From NCBI GenBank assembly GCA_037039685.1, contig JAWNGF010000004.1, positions 2,790,001 to 2,854,000 on the forward strand: a stretch of 64,000 bases of DNA, written 5' to 3'. This DNA is from Ceratobasidium sp. AG-K (lineage: Eukaryota; Basidiomycota; Agaricomycetes; Cantharellales; Ceratobasidiaceae). The notes below the pieces were generated by a model. The model worked only from the letters and a program-made list of their open reading frames with translations, did not search any database and had not been told where the DNA came from. This document shows positions 1-13,677 of this stretch, one piece after another. Made by a program: the position numbers and the translations under genes. Position 1 is the stretch's first letter, and the number at the start of each line of letters is the position of its first letter.

Positions 1-790
1 GTGCGTGGTAATATGCGACGTCTTTATCACCGCGTTTACGTGCTGGTATCTGATCAAGGTATGCTCACTCCTCTAGCCAGGCGCTTTTGGTCTGTCGGTC
101 TGGCTGACACTGATGGCTGTACCTAGGCAAAGACTGGGTTCTCAGCTACAAACAGCTTGATCAATAGGTTATTATCTACCGCCATGCAGTCAGCTGCTCC
201 TCCAACCATTTGGTGCGTTTCCTTCACTTCTCGCGCAACGCTGAACTAACGCCTGAGTAGTGCGATCCTGAACTTGTACTGGAACTCGCGTGCGGCCGAG
301 ACAACCATGGTCAACCTTTTCAACTCTCTCATGCCATTCTTCTACGTAAGCTCTATGCTCTTCACTCTCAACTCGCGTGCGAGCGTGTCCCGCGCGGGAA
401 CCGGAGCCGGATACTCCACAGGCGGAAATGCATACGAGCTCAGGTCTGGTAGCCGGCACCCCACTGCGGTAAGTATTTTATCCGACTTGGAGCCTCGGCA
501 GTTGCTCATTGAAATGCACACAGGGTGTACGCGACCAGGAGACGACTCGCCCTGAGGTGTATATTAGCCGACAAACCCATGTGGATGCTCTCGTAAGCCA
601 GGTCTAATTTTACCTGCAATTCGTTGGGGATTCTTACACATTTGCATTTCAGTCAACGCGCAACGATAGGAAGGATAGTAACGTGTACGCATCCGATCAC
701 ACTTCGTCCGTTCATAAGGTGGTTGCGCTCGGAGACGACGACGATATCGACAGGGCATCGTCGCATCGTAAATCTATTTCGGCTGTTTAA
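1..790 (+). CDS. DUF6534-type multi-pass membrane protein (3' part)
   Basis: This is the 3' part of a gene that begins before the window. Five exons can be read: 1-58, 127-212, 261-468, 524-592 and 653-790, all with GT-AG introns in matching phase and ending at TAA 788-790. The first exon reads ICDVFITAFTCWYLIK and the third contains LMPFFYVSSMLFTLNSR, both typical of the last transmembrane segments of the fungal DUF6534 family. Members are seven-helix plasma-membrane proteins of unknown function that are greatly expanded in Agaricomycetes. After the last helix comes a polar, probably cytosolic tail of about 100 residues with an acidic run (GDDDDIDR). Family assignment rests on motif recognition. 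The molecular role is unknown. Confidence 0.75.
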
Positions 791-1762
791 CATAGTTTTC
801 TTCGTCGTTGGGCCGTTGGTTTTGTAAAAGGATTGGAACTCTCTTTCATTTGGTTTTTTTATACCTTGTTGTTTGTGTGTGTCTTGGTTTCCATGTTGTG
901 CGCAACAGAATGTCTTTATTGGTAATGGTTATCGGTGTAGAATACTAGCTATCGCGCCGAGTATGAATAGATGTTGATGATACATCCTTGCACCTATGAG
1001 CATCTGGAGTGCTCCTCGCATCGCCTGACATCTTTACCTTCCGAGTTGCCAGCCTGTATTACCATGAGGAAACAGCCTCAGTCTCCGGAGACCTCTGCAC
1101 CGCCAAAGGTTTCTCGTAAGACTCTTGCAGCTCAAGAGATTGACAGAGGCCTCAGGCGACGGGGAACGTTTTCCTGCTTATGCTCCCACAACCTTTGGCT
1201 ACCTTACGAATTCAATCTTTATCATCGGCATCCGTGCACACGTTTTGACCCCGCACAGATTGGTTTTGCTGTAATTAAGGGTCCACGAGGCACATGGTCG
1301 GCCAGGTTCCTAGATTCTGCCGATCCATGTTGAGCAATCGCTGCGCTTGTCTCCATCAGCATGCTTTACTTTTTACCAAGCCGTCGCAGATTAGACTAGC
1401 ATGATCATGGCGTGTTCGGCTGACGTCTAAACAAAGGCACACATCTAGCACACACTAAATCCGACCCGGATATGACATTCCGGAGGCCGAGAGGGTGGCG
1501 CAGACCAATCAGGGGAGGAAGAGCAGCTCCGAGAAGGCACAGTCCACGCAGAATGCCCTCGACAGTTCGGTGGTTTGACTGGGCTCTCGTCCCTGGCTAA
1601 CGGCCGGCGCATAAAACTTTACCAGCGGCGCTTGCACACTTCGAGTGGCAAAGGATTCTGAGTGCTTTATAAAGCTGGCCAACTGGTCCCGATTCCTCAT
1701 CCATCCAGCTCTCTTCTGGTGGTACGGGTTTGCAGCCTCTGATTCGCTATACGGACCTCGTC
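791..1762. other. Intergenic region, no supported gene
   Basis: No convincing coding signal was seen in these 970 bases. A 120-codon open frame at 971-1333 (+) has no recognisable domain, no intron pattern and no helpful neighbours, so it is not called. The last 150 bases serve as the tyrosinase promoter. Confidence 0.5.
1667..1673 (+). promoter_or_regulatory. Putative TATA box of the tyrosinase gene
   Basis: TTATAAA lies about 95 bases upstream of the tyrosinase ATG at 1763, a usual distance for a fungal core promoter. Only the motif and its position support it. Confidence 0.45.
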
Positions 1763-3116
1763 ATGCGTGCTTCATTCCTATCTTTGCTGGCCCTCGCGGC
1801 CGTTGTGGTCGCCGCTCCTGCTGAGCCAGAGATGAGCTCTGTGCAGGCTGCCTCTTGTCGCAATCCCGAGGCACGTTTGTTTTCACTGCTCATTCCATCA
1901 ACATCTAACCAGTGCTCCATTACAGATTCGCCGGGAGTGGAGGACCTTTTCCAAGAAGGAAAAGGCTGCATACATTTCGGCCGTGAATGTATGTCCCAGT
2001 TCTTATCTCCAGTTACTACATCTAACAAATCCCGAACCTCAGTGCTTGGCCAAGAAGCCCCACAGCAAGAAGCTCAAGCCGTCCTACCCGCGTGACAATA
2101 TCCCCAATGTCACTGCCGACTCGAGTTTTTACGACGATATGACCTATATTCATATGGACTTGACGAACCAAATCCATTACACTGGTTTCTTCCTGCCATG
2201 GCATCGTTGGTATGTGCTGATGCACGTCACCCAACTGAGACAGCAGTGCGGATACAAGGGTGTGATGCCGTACTGGGGTAAGTTTCATAGTCTAAGTGCA
2301 TATGATGGTGGAGATATTGACTAGGCAATTAGATTGGTCCAAGGATACCGCGTCGTTCAACACCTCCGCAATGTGGGACGCCGACCCTACCTCGGGTCTC
2401 GGCACGTTCGGTGACCCAAACAACGACTACTACGTTACCAATGGAGGTTTCAGAAACATGAAAGTTGCCTACCCGATGTAAGCTCATTTTTAATTTCACC
2501 TCCTTCCGCGCTCTAACCTCACTTTATCAGGAAACGTGCAATTCGTCGCCAATACACTCCATACCCCTACCTCACGTGGTGGTGGGTGCCTAGGCCCCAG
2601 GAGGCCGCTATTGTTGGCTTCCAGCAGTCGTTCGTCGACGAAGCGATCAATGGCTACGAAGGCGACTTTATGGGATTCCAGAACGCAACCGAAAAGGCCC
2701 AGGCAATGCATGCGAACGTACACATGATCATGGGTGGCGATATGGCTGGAACTTGCCCGACTGCTGCCGGTGCGTCGTGCATAGGTGGATCGACTTGGAC
2801 TCCTAACGATGTAAGTCTTCCTGAGTCCTTGTGAGAATAGGCGGAGCTGATATCCGTCAAACCTGTAGCCGATGTTCTTCTTGCACCACGCAAACTTCGA
2901 TCGTATCTGGTATCTCTGGCAGCGCAAGTCCCCAAGAACTTCTACGCGTTCAAGGGTGGATCCAACATGACCTACACCGACCCCGCCTTCCCCAACGGCT
3001 ACCCACCATGGTTGAGTATTAACGACAAGATGCCTGCCGACGGCTTGTTCCCCGAGCGTTCGATTCTGAGTGTCATGAACACTTTGAGCTCGGACTTATG
3101 CTACAAGTACGAGTAG
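1763..3116 (+). CDS. Secreted short tyrosinase (one-base frameshift)
   Basis: Copper monooxygenase that would oxidise phenols to quinones (melanin or phenol metabolism). Six exons: 1763-1870, 1926-1988, 2043-2277, 2333-2477, 2531-2810 and 2869-3116. The first 18 or so residues (RASFLSLLALAAVVVAAPA) form a signal peptide, so the protein should be secreted. The CuA site is visible in exon 3 (His of YIHMDLT, QIHYTG and FLPWHRWY). The CuB site is in exons 5-6 (AMHANVHMIMGGD, then MFFLHHANFDRIWYLWQ). No long C-terminal lid domain follows, so this is a short-type enzyme. Two oddities: intron 1 (1871-1925) appears to be GC-AG, and the frame breaks just after CuB at the C run 2930-2933, where one added base restores a continuous C-terminus to TAG 3114-3116 (359 aa). 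Function is firm. Whether the break is real is uncertain. Confidence 0.88.
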
Positions 3117-3293
3117 AAGGTGTCATGACGCAATATGTGGTTTACGGATATACGCTTTTTAATGGATTTTGTGATAGCTTCATCCACCCAGAACCTGAGA
3201 AACTCGGATAAATAGTGCGATTATAGAAGACCGCCGTACGCATACAAGGGCGAGTACAAGTTCGATTAAGGTAGTCAGAAGTCTATGATACTT

Positions 3294-4384
3294 TTACTCG
3301 ACGGTCTTCATGGGCAGATCCAAATCGAGCGACGGCACGTCGGGAACGAATGCCCACGACTCATAGAAATATATTACAGCGAATAGCAGGAACAGAATTG
3401 AGCCCGTCAAAGTCACTGTAGGCATTATATTCAGTAAAGTTCATGGAGTTGAGAAATACAATCTTGGCGCACCATGCTTAATTGAAATCTTGGTTGACAA
3501 CCAGCGTCCGCCAAGAACCGCCAGACCTGTGCATACTGCATGTCCTGCAACCGTTCCAAGAGTAATGATATATACGTTCTATCACAACTTCAGGTTAGCC
3601 TAGGCCCAAGGTAAGCCGGAGGGGTAGACGAACATGTGCAGCTCCAAGGGCAATGGTCGCTATTTGGCTCCTGTCTCCCCACTCGCCCAAAAATGTGAGA
3701 ATGAACGTCTAGAGGTATCATGGCTCAGCTTAGGAAACAGCAAATAGCGCGTACGTGTGACTTGCCTGCACGAAAACAGGTCCGAGACACATGCCAAACA
3801 AGTTCTTGGTACCCTGGGCAAAGGATGTATCTTTTGGTGCGGGTGTTAGGGGCTCGGGTTCGGCTGAACGTTGTTCACCTGTGTCAGGAAGATAATTAGC
3901 AAGAAACAAGGTGTGTGGAGCTGATTACACATACCCTCCTCCATGTTGCGCAACGGTATATGACCCTCAGCGGCATCCAGCTCCTCCTCGACCTCTTTGA
4001 GCTCTTCTTGAATCTTGTCATGCCCAGATTGCATTTCTCGTGCTTCAAGCAGCATCTACAATTCTCTGCGTTAGCCCGCAGTAGCGCCCACACGCCTGTC
4101 GCACGTACCTTGACACCGAATACTAAAAACAGCCCAGCAGCAGCCAATGTTGTCCAGCGTCTACTGATCAGGTTCGGCAAAATATGGCCCATTGCAGCAG
4201 ACAACGCGCTCATGACAATCAAGGAACCAAACGCGCCCGCAAAGACTATCATCCGGGGATGCCGCATCGCCATGATAGCAGCAATAAGGAAAGTCTTGTC
4301 GCCTATTTCCGAAGCCAAAATCATGAGAAATGCCGAGGAGAGCGCGTGGAGGTCATCGTCTGTTTCGATTGGAATGGGCGCCAT
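3294..4384 (-). CDS. GDT1/TMEM165 (UPF0016) family cation transporter
   Basis: Predicted Golgi/vacuolar membrane exchanger of the GDT1 (TMEM165, UPF0016) family, which in yeast moves Ca2+ and Mn2+ and supports glycosylation. Both family signature copies are present. The first is SEIGDKTFLIAAIMAMRHPR in exon 1 (about residue 22 onward). The second is FLGEWGDRSQIATIALGAAH near 3640-3720. Between them lies a charged coiled-coil linker (KIQEELKEVEEELDAAEG), the usual cytosolic loop. The C-terminus is hydrophobic (ILFLLFAVIYFYESWAF) and ends MKTVE before TAA 3294-3296. Introns are short and GT-AG. An upstream in-frame ATG at 4453 would add 23 polar residues; I prefer 4384 because the homologous part starts there. 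Confidence 0.88.
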
Positions 4385-5429
4385 GGCGATTGGTCGGCTG
4401 TGAGCGGTGGTGGATGGGTTATGGGAGGAGGCACGGGCATCATGTCGCGTCACGTGGATGTGGTGGCAGTGCGTTTGTCCCTGCGGATGAGAGCTGTCCG
4501 CGAGAGTTACTACATTCAGAATGATCGGTGCTATTTATGTCTATTGGAAGCACCAAATCAATGTTTTGAAAAGATTCTGTGTGTAATGTGGGAAGCATAG
4601 AGGCCGCAAGCTCAACGCACGTGCGCTTGCCTCGCTGAAAAATGTGAACATGCGCAACCGAGGATTCCTTGAGCTAATATTGGTATGAAGGCGTATTATC
4701 CCAAAAGCTATATATAGGTTGTTTAATCTGGAGGCATTCAACGTAATACCCCGACCAAAGCTCCATGCCGAGAGCTGCCCTGACTATTAGAGACGGGCCC
4801 TAAACGAACGGAGCAATGATTATGCTCACACAGGGGTCGAGGATAGATCCAAGGCTCCCCCCAATATCTGACGATGTTGTACGTCAGCAAAGTGCCCCAA
4901 TCCAAATAGTGCAGGTTGAGCTGCCAATCCCAGTCATCTTGAATCATTTTACCTCACCACAGGCGATGTCTGTGATCGTTTTGGGAAGATGCCTGTGACG
5001 GTCTGGTGGTTGCATTAGAACGTAAACGGTACCTGAAACGCCATGTAACGGCAGGGATGGGAGATAAGTGTGTACCACTCCCCAAGTGCCAAAGTGTCGG
5101 GCATGTGGGGTATTATGAGCGAGGCAACGGGTCAAAAATATTATTAAAGCTGGCCTTCTTACAGCACAGGCCCGGATAGCGGTAGGTACCTTAGAGAACC
5201 TTGGGTCGGACGTACATGGATCATTTGCGAGCCAAAAGTCCATTTGCGATATAAATACAACATTGCCGAATGGGCGTCGACTCACATGGTACCGTTGCGC
5301 TCAGTGGCGTACCAGAGACGGTATTCATCCTCTCGGGTGTGCTTTGCGACGTGCCTCAGTCCTCGTACCCCCGGCCGCACCCCTGAAGATAGGATTAGCT
5401 ATCAGCGACTTGAATTGATGCATGCAAAC
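4385..5429. other. Gene-poor interval between GDT1-like and CSN7
   Basis: About 1 kb without a supported gene. Two minus-strand open frames (4738-4947 and 4944-5285) overlap by a few bases and could be exons of an unrecognised or decayed gene: the first reads DDWDWQLNLHYLDWGTLLTY. No domain or intact start is evident. The right part probably holds 3' untranslated sequence of CSN7 and the left part the GDT1-like promoter. Confidence 0.35.
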
Positions 5430-6489
5430 CTACTTTCTCGTAGTGGCTGAACGGGGAGGTTCCGCTGACGAGCCTGGTAGAGTGCTCATGCCAGCAGACA
5501 TTGCTTCCTCGAATTGTTTTCGCGGATCAGAGCGCTGCTGGCGGCGATTCTGTGGCAACGTGAGGCCCTGTAGCGACGGTTGACGAGACAACTTACCTCG
5601 GCAACGTGAGTGGCCATAGCTACCCTCTCGTTTTCGTGTTCTTTGGCCGCATCAGCTGCAGACTTTTCGTCATCTTGAATAGTTTTGATTTGTACATCAA
5701 GGGCTTGGATCACCCCAGCCGTGCGATCCGACCAGTCGCGAAGTTTGGCGAGCAAAAGCTCAAGTCCCGCAGTACCGGGCTCGAGATCCCGCCCAATAGT
5801 GTATTCAACTTCGAGTCTTCCTTCCTTTTGGTCCAGCTTGCCCTTAAGGACGTCCTTTACCATAGTTAGTGGGGTTATACGAGTGTCGTCGGCGGCCTTA
5901 CGTACCTGGTACATAGCATCGATTATCAAGTCTTCAAGTTGGCGTACGGAGGAGATGTCGAGGTACCCAAGCAGATCTGAATAGGACAGAATCTATCTAG
6001 AAAGGTCAATAACTTTATGTTGAGTTCAATAACAGTAGCAAACGAACCCTGCTACGTTCTGCCAGTGTTACTATCGATAGCTGCTTCAATTTAGTTGATT
6101 GCGCAGGATTGAGCTGAGGCAAAGATCCGCTGAGCTCTGTGGAACTCGGTTAAAACCCCTCGACGAGAAACCTGCTATTTTCGTACGCTTGTAGTCAGAC
6201 CAAGTCCGACAGGAGAATATCTTCAATATTTCTAGCCAGGGTGCGTGCTGCTCGTTCGCACCCAACTATGTGTTCAAAATGGCGACGTCATTCTAATTAA
6301 ATAATTACACATGGATGTAAATCTTCTTACCTCCTGGATGTTTGGCATCTCTAACAACTCGGCGAATACAAATGTTCCCGGGGCACTCGTGGCGTCAGCA
6401 ATGAGTTTCGTCGCCGCTGCTCCTTTGGCCGATTTAGACATGAGCAAGAACGGTTCAAGGAACCTAAACGATTGGTTCCCCGCATCCAT
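5430..6489 (-). CDS. csn7: COP9 signalosome complex subunit 7
   Basis: Subunit of the COP9 signalosome, which removes Nedd8 from cullins and so controls cullin-RING ubiquitin ligases. Exon 1 carries the family start (FLEPFLLMSKSAKGAAATKL, then FVFAELLEMPNIQE). The next exon gives HAPWLEILKIFSCRTWSDYK. After it come the PCI-domain core LNPAQSTKLKQLSIVTLAER, ILSYSDLLGYLDISSVRQLE and GKLDQKEGRLEVEYTIGRDL. The end is a coiled coil (IQALDVQIKTIQDDEKSAAD) and a short basic/serine tail to TAG 5430-5432. Exons join in phase when the donor GTTCGT after ...ERSR and the acceptor before QLSGSLPQ are used. Length is about 270 residues, near the family norm. The product is clear; exact splice sites of two internal exons are inferred. 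Confidence 0.88.
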
Positions 6490-7153
6490 GGTTAACCAAG
6501 GTATGTAATGTAGTAAATTCTGTTGTCTCCCTGCAGGGTGACAGACGGGAAGAGGAAAGGCGCGTCAAAGGGTCCAAATGAGTGTCACGTGATGCCCCTG
6601 GCTTGGAGCAGTGTATGCGTCTCAGATGGGTCGAATTGTATCAAGTTGCGAATAGACAGAGCATTCTAAATCAATGAGGCTGACCCGGGAATCTTGTACC
6701 TATTGGTCGTTACAACGCGCCAGCCCAAGTTTTGTGTGACCCCGGTGCCACAGACACTTCCGCTACCCCGACACTTAATGTGGTAGAAATATGTGGATTC
6801 ACACCTGTAAAAAATTGTTGGCGCTTCGTGAATGGTGCTTCGATACTTAGAGTTGTTAATGGGCCCTATCGAATCACCGAGAAAATACTGTACCTCCTCC
6901 TACCAATGAGATCGGGAGCGCGTTGCACGCTCATGTTCGTCTCGGGGTGAATCGCAAGACCGACGTTGGTTACACGGCTACGATAGGTATCTACATGGTT
7001 CGCGGATGACAATGGCACTAATATCTTGATATGCGTGGAAATATCGTGTGGGTGCGCAATGAGCCCTGGTGGAGCTCTCAAGTTCCAACTTAATTAGTTA
7101 TACGCCGGTCAAAAGGCAATTACCCGATACCATCGATATTCTCGACGACGACG
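6490..7153. promoter_or_regulatory. Shared divergent promoter region of csn7 and alpha-glucosidase
   Basis: These 660 bases separate two divergently transcribed genes and contain no supported coding region. The short open frames here (for example 6732-6950) have no recognisable content. No clear TATA box was picked out. Confidence 0.4.
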
Positions 7154-9495
7154 ATGACGTCCGAATCAATGAACCCAGACGCTTTCAAATCTTACACTGT
7201 CTACCAAATATATCCAGCAAGCTTTGCTGATTCTAACGGCGACGGTATTGGTGACTTACCGGGTATCAAGTCGAAGCTCGAACACATCAAGGCCCTCGGT
7301 ACAGATGTCATATGGTTGTCCCCAATTTACCGCAGTCCGCAGAAGGATATGGGTTATGATATAAGCGACTATCAAGATATTGACCCCCGTTACGGGACCG
7401 TCAAGGATTGGGATGAACTGTTGGATGCGACGCACAAACTGGGAATGAAACTGGTGTAAGGGAGCAGTTTTAGAGGTTTAAAGCCTCGATAACTCAATAT
7501 AGCTCATAGGATGGATCTGGTCGTGAACCATACTTCTGATCAGGTAAAGTCTGGTTTACATAAACTAGCTAATACACGACGAGTTGTGACTAATGTGTTC
7601 TCAGCATGAGTGGTTCAAAGAGTCTCGGTCATCGAAATCTAGCCCAAAGCGAGACTGGTATATCTGGCGCCCAGCCAAGTTCGACGGCCAAGGGAATAGG
7701 CAGCCACCAAACAACTGGGCGGGTATATTTGGGGGTATGTGTCTCGATATGCATTTCCTGTCCTTGGCATGCCGCTCTAAGAACGTTCATCGAACAGGTT
7801 CAGCATGGGAATGGGACGAGAGCACACAAGAATATTATCTTCATTTATTTGTGAAGGAGCAGCCCGACCTAAACTGGGACAACCCAGAGGTGCGGGAAGC
7901 GGTTTGGAAAGCCATGCGCTGGTGGATGGACAAAGGATGTGATGGATTCCGGGTGAGCTGAATGTATGTTGGAGAAACTCTGCATTGACATTGCACTGGC
8001 AGATGGATGTTATCAATATGATATCTAAAGTACCAGGTCTTCCAGACGCTGAAATCACACAACCTGACAGACAATTCCAATCCGGCCACAAATATTTCTG
8101 CAATGGGTGCGCAGACCCCATGCTATCCTTAGGACTTTGACCTAAATCTCCCGCATACAGCCCGCACGTGCATGAATATCTACAGGAAATGCATAGAGAG
8201 GTTTTGTCTAGTGTGTACCTCCGTATTGCTGTTTCGACTTATGCATAACAGCTGGGTAGAGTACCCAAATTACTTCACCGTCGGCGAGTCCCCGTTCACG
8301 CATGACCCGGCGGAATTATTACCGTATGTTCTGCCCGAACGTAAAGAACTTCAAATGATGTTCCAGTTTGAGCTAGCGGACATTGGTATGACCCTCATAC
8401 TCCACATACCGGTCAACTAATTGGCACTGTATCTAGATGGCTCCGTGACCCACCCACTCATTCCTTGCATCCCGACCCTCCCAGAAATCAAGCAAGTTAT
8501 TAACAAATGGCAAACGTTTATGTTTACCAACAATGGGTGGAACTCGCTTTATATGGAGAACCATGATCAAGCTCGCTCGGTTTCGCGCCTGCTCGGGTTT
8601 GGAACCGACGCAGGCAAAACGAAATTCGATTTTGATATCTACGAGCGGGACATGGAAAAGCACTGGAGCGCTGGCGCCAAATTACTTGCGATATTGCATA
8701 CGACACAAGGAGGAACAGTGTTTATATACCAAGGCGAAGAGATCGGGTCGACGAATGTGCCACGGTCGTGGGATATTGAAGAGTACAAGGATGTGGCGAC
8801 TATTAACTTCTATAACGAGTGGGTTTCCGTCCTTTTGCGAGAGGGTGCAAAGCTCATACAATTTAGGATACTCGAGAAACGGAAGGCCTCGGGCTCCGGA
8901 AGTCCGGACATGTCAGATATCATGGATGGTATCAACCGCAAGGCACGAGACAATGCACGTGTTCCTGTTCAGGTTTGTATGTCGTCCTCATTCATAAATC
9001 CAATACTAATTTGAAGGACAGTGGGATGATTCCATGCACGCAGGATTTACGACCGGCAGAAGCCCCTGGATGCGAGTCAATGACAATTACAAAGCAATAA
9101 ATGTGAAGAGTCAAATCAATGACAAGGACTCCATACTTTCGTTCTGGAAAACTGCGATACGTATCCGCAAAGAACACCCCGTTCTAGTGAGTTGATTTAA
9201 GCTGCAAAATCCAAGGAACCTTTCAAGTTGACTTGATTTTTAGGTTCATGGTGACTTTACTCTTATTCACCCAGACGACGGGAAGGTATTTGCATACACA
9301 CGCGAATACGGGGGGACCAAGATGTTGGTTCTAATGAATTTCTCAAGGGAGGAGGTAAATACTACGATACCCGAGAGTTTTGTCACCAAGGGGGCCAGGT
9401 TTGTGGTTGGAAACGTATCAGATACCCCGATCGAGCTACGCGCCAGTACGACGCTGCGGCCATACGAGGGACAGGTATGGTCATTGAGACAGTAG
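7154..9495 (+). CDS. GH13 alpha-glucosidase (maltase type)
   Basis: Intracellular-type alpha-1,4-glucosidase of glycoside hydrolase family 13, releasing glucose from maltose and related sugars. There is no signal peptide; the protein starts [22 protein letters not shown]13 landmarks appear in order: [27 protein letters not shown], then GFR-MDVIN split by an intron at 7953-8002 (nucleophile Asp). Next come FTVGESPF (acid/base Glu) and MENHDQAR (transition-state Asp). Exons include 7154-7455, 7510-7543, 7605-7734, 7798-7952 and 8003-8106, with further exons to TAG 9493-9495; the protein is about 580 residues, the usual size. The junction near 8210-8260 has two possible splice choices. The C-terminal beta domain ends [11 protein letters not shown]. 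The frame is intact. Confidence 0.9.
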
Positions 9496-9637
9496 AAGCA
9501 AGAGCTACACCGGTTATGGTATAATATTTTACATACAATGAAAAACGCTGGCAACGCAACAGAAAAAGCGTGTCTGGAAGGATACATGAAACTAAGATAG
9601 CGGCAATTGTTTGTCTGTAAGGTGCTGCCGCAGGTAA

Positions 9638-11072
9638 TTATCGTGGGGGGTCTGATGCTTGTGCGGCGGCTATCTGTGCATCGGTCATCTGTTCTGGCGC
9701 CTGTGAAGCCGGAGCCTGTGCTTGCGTAGACGAGTCTGGAGCGGTTGCAGATGTGCCTGGCGCGGTTGGAGGCGAGCCATATGTCGCAGAATCCTGGGTG
9801 GGCTGTGCGGGCTGCGAGGGCAGATTGTTCATCGGAAGGATAGGGTTGCTTGCTTTCCCACTGTCATCGTCGTCATTTCCTTCGCTCTTCTCGACCCATG
9901 TCGAAAAGACGTCCATCAGCTGTTGGAGGAGCAAAATAAGTGCGATGGTTTGTCCATACGACCATTCAGCGGTTTCCCTCTCCAAGTCATTTTTAAGTAT
10001 AGTTTTCTCAGTTGCAACGACCAGGTAGATTAACGTCCCGAAAGCCAGGCACTGCAGGACCGTGTGGATGTTTTGAAGAACTGTCATGGCGTTGGTGAGT
10101 AAGATGGAGTGGATAGCTGGGTAAACTCACTAGGATTATCGTAGAGGGGCGTTCGGGGCGCTGTCGGATTCGTAGAATCCGGCTTCTCTAATCTCCTAAG
10201 AATAGGACCCATAACTTGTTCCAAGCTGAAGAACATCGACACGACAGCAATCAGGAACCCGATGGAAAGCAGTACGAGCGCGGCAGTTCGCATACCCGGA
10301 TCAGTCGCATGAATTTCTCGACCGAATACCGAGAGCGTGACCCCAAAGTTGGTGGGGCAGTTGGCCCTATTTCCTTTAAGTCCAAAGCGTGCTGGGTTAC
10401 GCCACAGGTTGAAACTCCAAGCAGCCCAGAAGCCGGTAAAGCAGAATTGCATGAACCCGCGAGTCACGGATTTTTGCTCCTCAGCCACCGTGCTGGAGGA
10501 AGGCCCATTACTTCCCCGGGGCTGCGAGGTGTTTAGCACGACGAAATGACGTCAACAAGAGGCGCTTACGGGCTTCGAGGCGATAGAAAAAGTAATCATC
10601 ATGGTAGTAATCTACGAGTAATGTTATTAGAACGGATTGCATGATTAGAAACATGTTCATACCATAGATACAACTATTCCGTCAAGTAGACTTAGACCCG
10701 ATTCTTGGGTTTCCAGTTGAATGAAAGATGCAATTATAAGCGCTGTGGCCGTCATGTAGGCCGTGCGAGCGTTCTTGACGAATGTATCTGGCCAGATAAG
10801 AGACATAAACTAAAGGACGCCCTTGTGAGCTCGTAAACGGAGATTCCACGACTCTTACGTACCCATCCAAGCAGAATTTGAGCGTATAGCGCTGCCCTAA
10901 CCTGTTAATTACATATCAGTGCACGATCCAAATCTTGGGGGCGGAGAAAACATACACCAATGCCCTAGAGAGGAAGCTCAAGTAAATCAAGGTCCACTAA
11001 GCTCTACAAAGGACTCACTGTAATGTCCGGATTGAGTTCAAGACCGCAACAAACTCCTTCTGGGTCGGCCAT
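9638..11072 (-). CDS. Multi-pass membrane protein of unknown function
   Basis: I do not recognise a named family. The gene starts at ATG 11070-11072 (MADPEGVCCGLELNPD) and is cut by several short introns. Visible hydrophobic segments include VRAALYAQILLGW, TAYMTATALIIASFIQLE, GFMQFCFTGFWAAWSFNLW, ALVLLSIGFLIAVVSMFFSL and LQCLAFGTLIYLVVA, giving about six membrane passes. The C-terminal 80 residues are rich in Pro, Ala, Gln and Ser and probably disordered, ending SDPPR before TAA. Similar uncharacterised proteins occur widely in basidiomycetes, as far as I recall. It ends 142 bases from the alpha-glucosidase stop (convergent) and starts 252 bases from the glutamyl-tRNA synthetase (divergent). 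Confidence 0.7.
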
Positions 11073-13450
<2,378 letters not shown>

Positions 13451-13677
13451 TTGTGCGAACAGAGTTGCAATCCTACTTTCTTGTTGGCTTTCATGATACA
13501 CTGAAAAAATATCTCCTCATTTTGATCCTAACTAGAACAATAATTAGTAGTGAGACGCTTGGTGCACACTTATGCTGGGCAGCATATCTGCATATATAAC
13601 CCCTTCAAAAAACTACACACTAGATGAACCCTCACGTGAGGTGAACCAGAGCCAGAAACCCAGTCTACAACATCTAT

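Noticed and set aside
971..1333. 120-codon open frame upstream of the tyrosinase
   Set aside because: No recognisable family, splice pattern or conserved motif; composition looks random.
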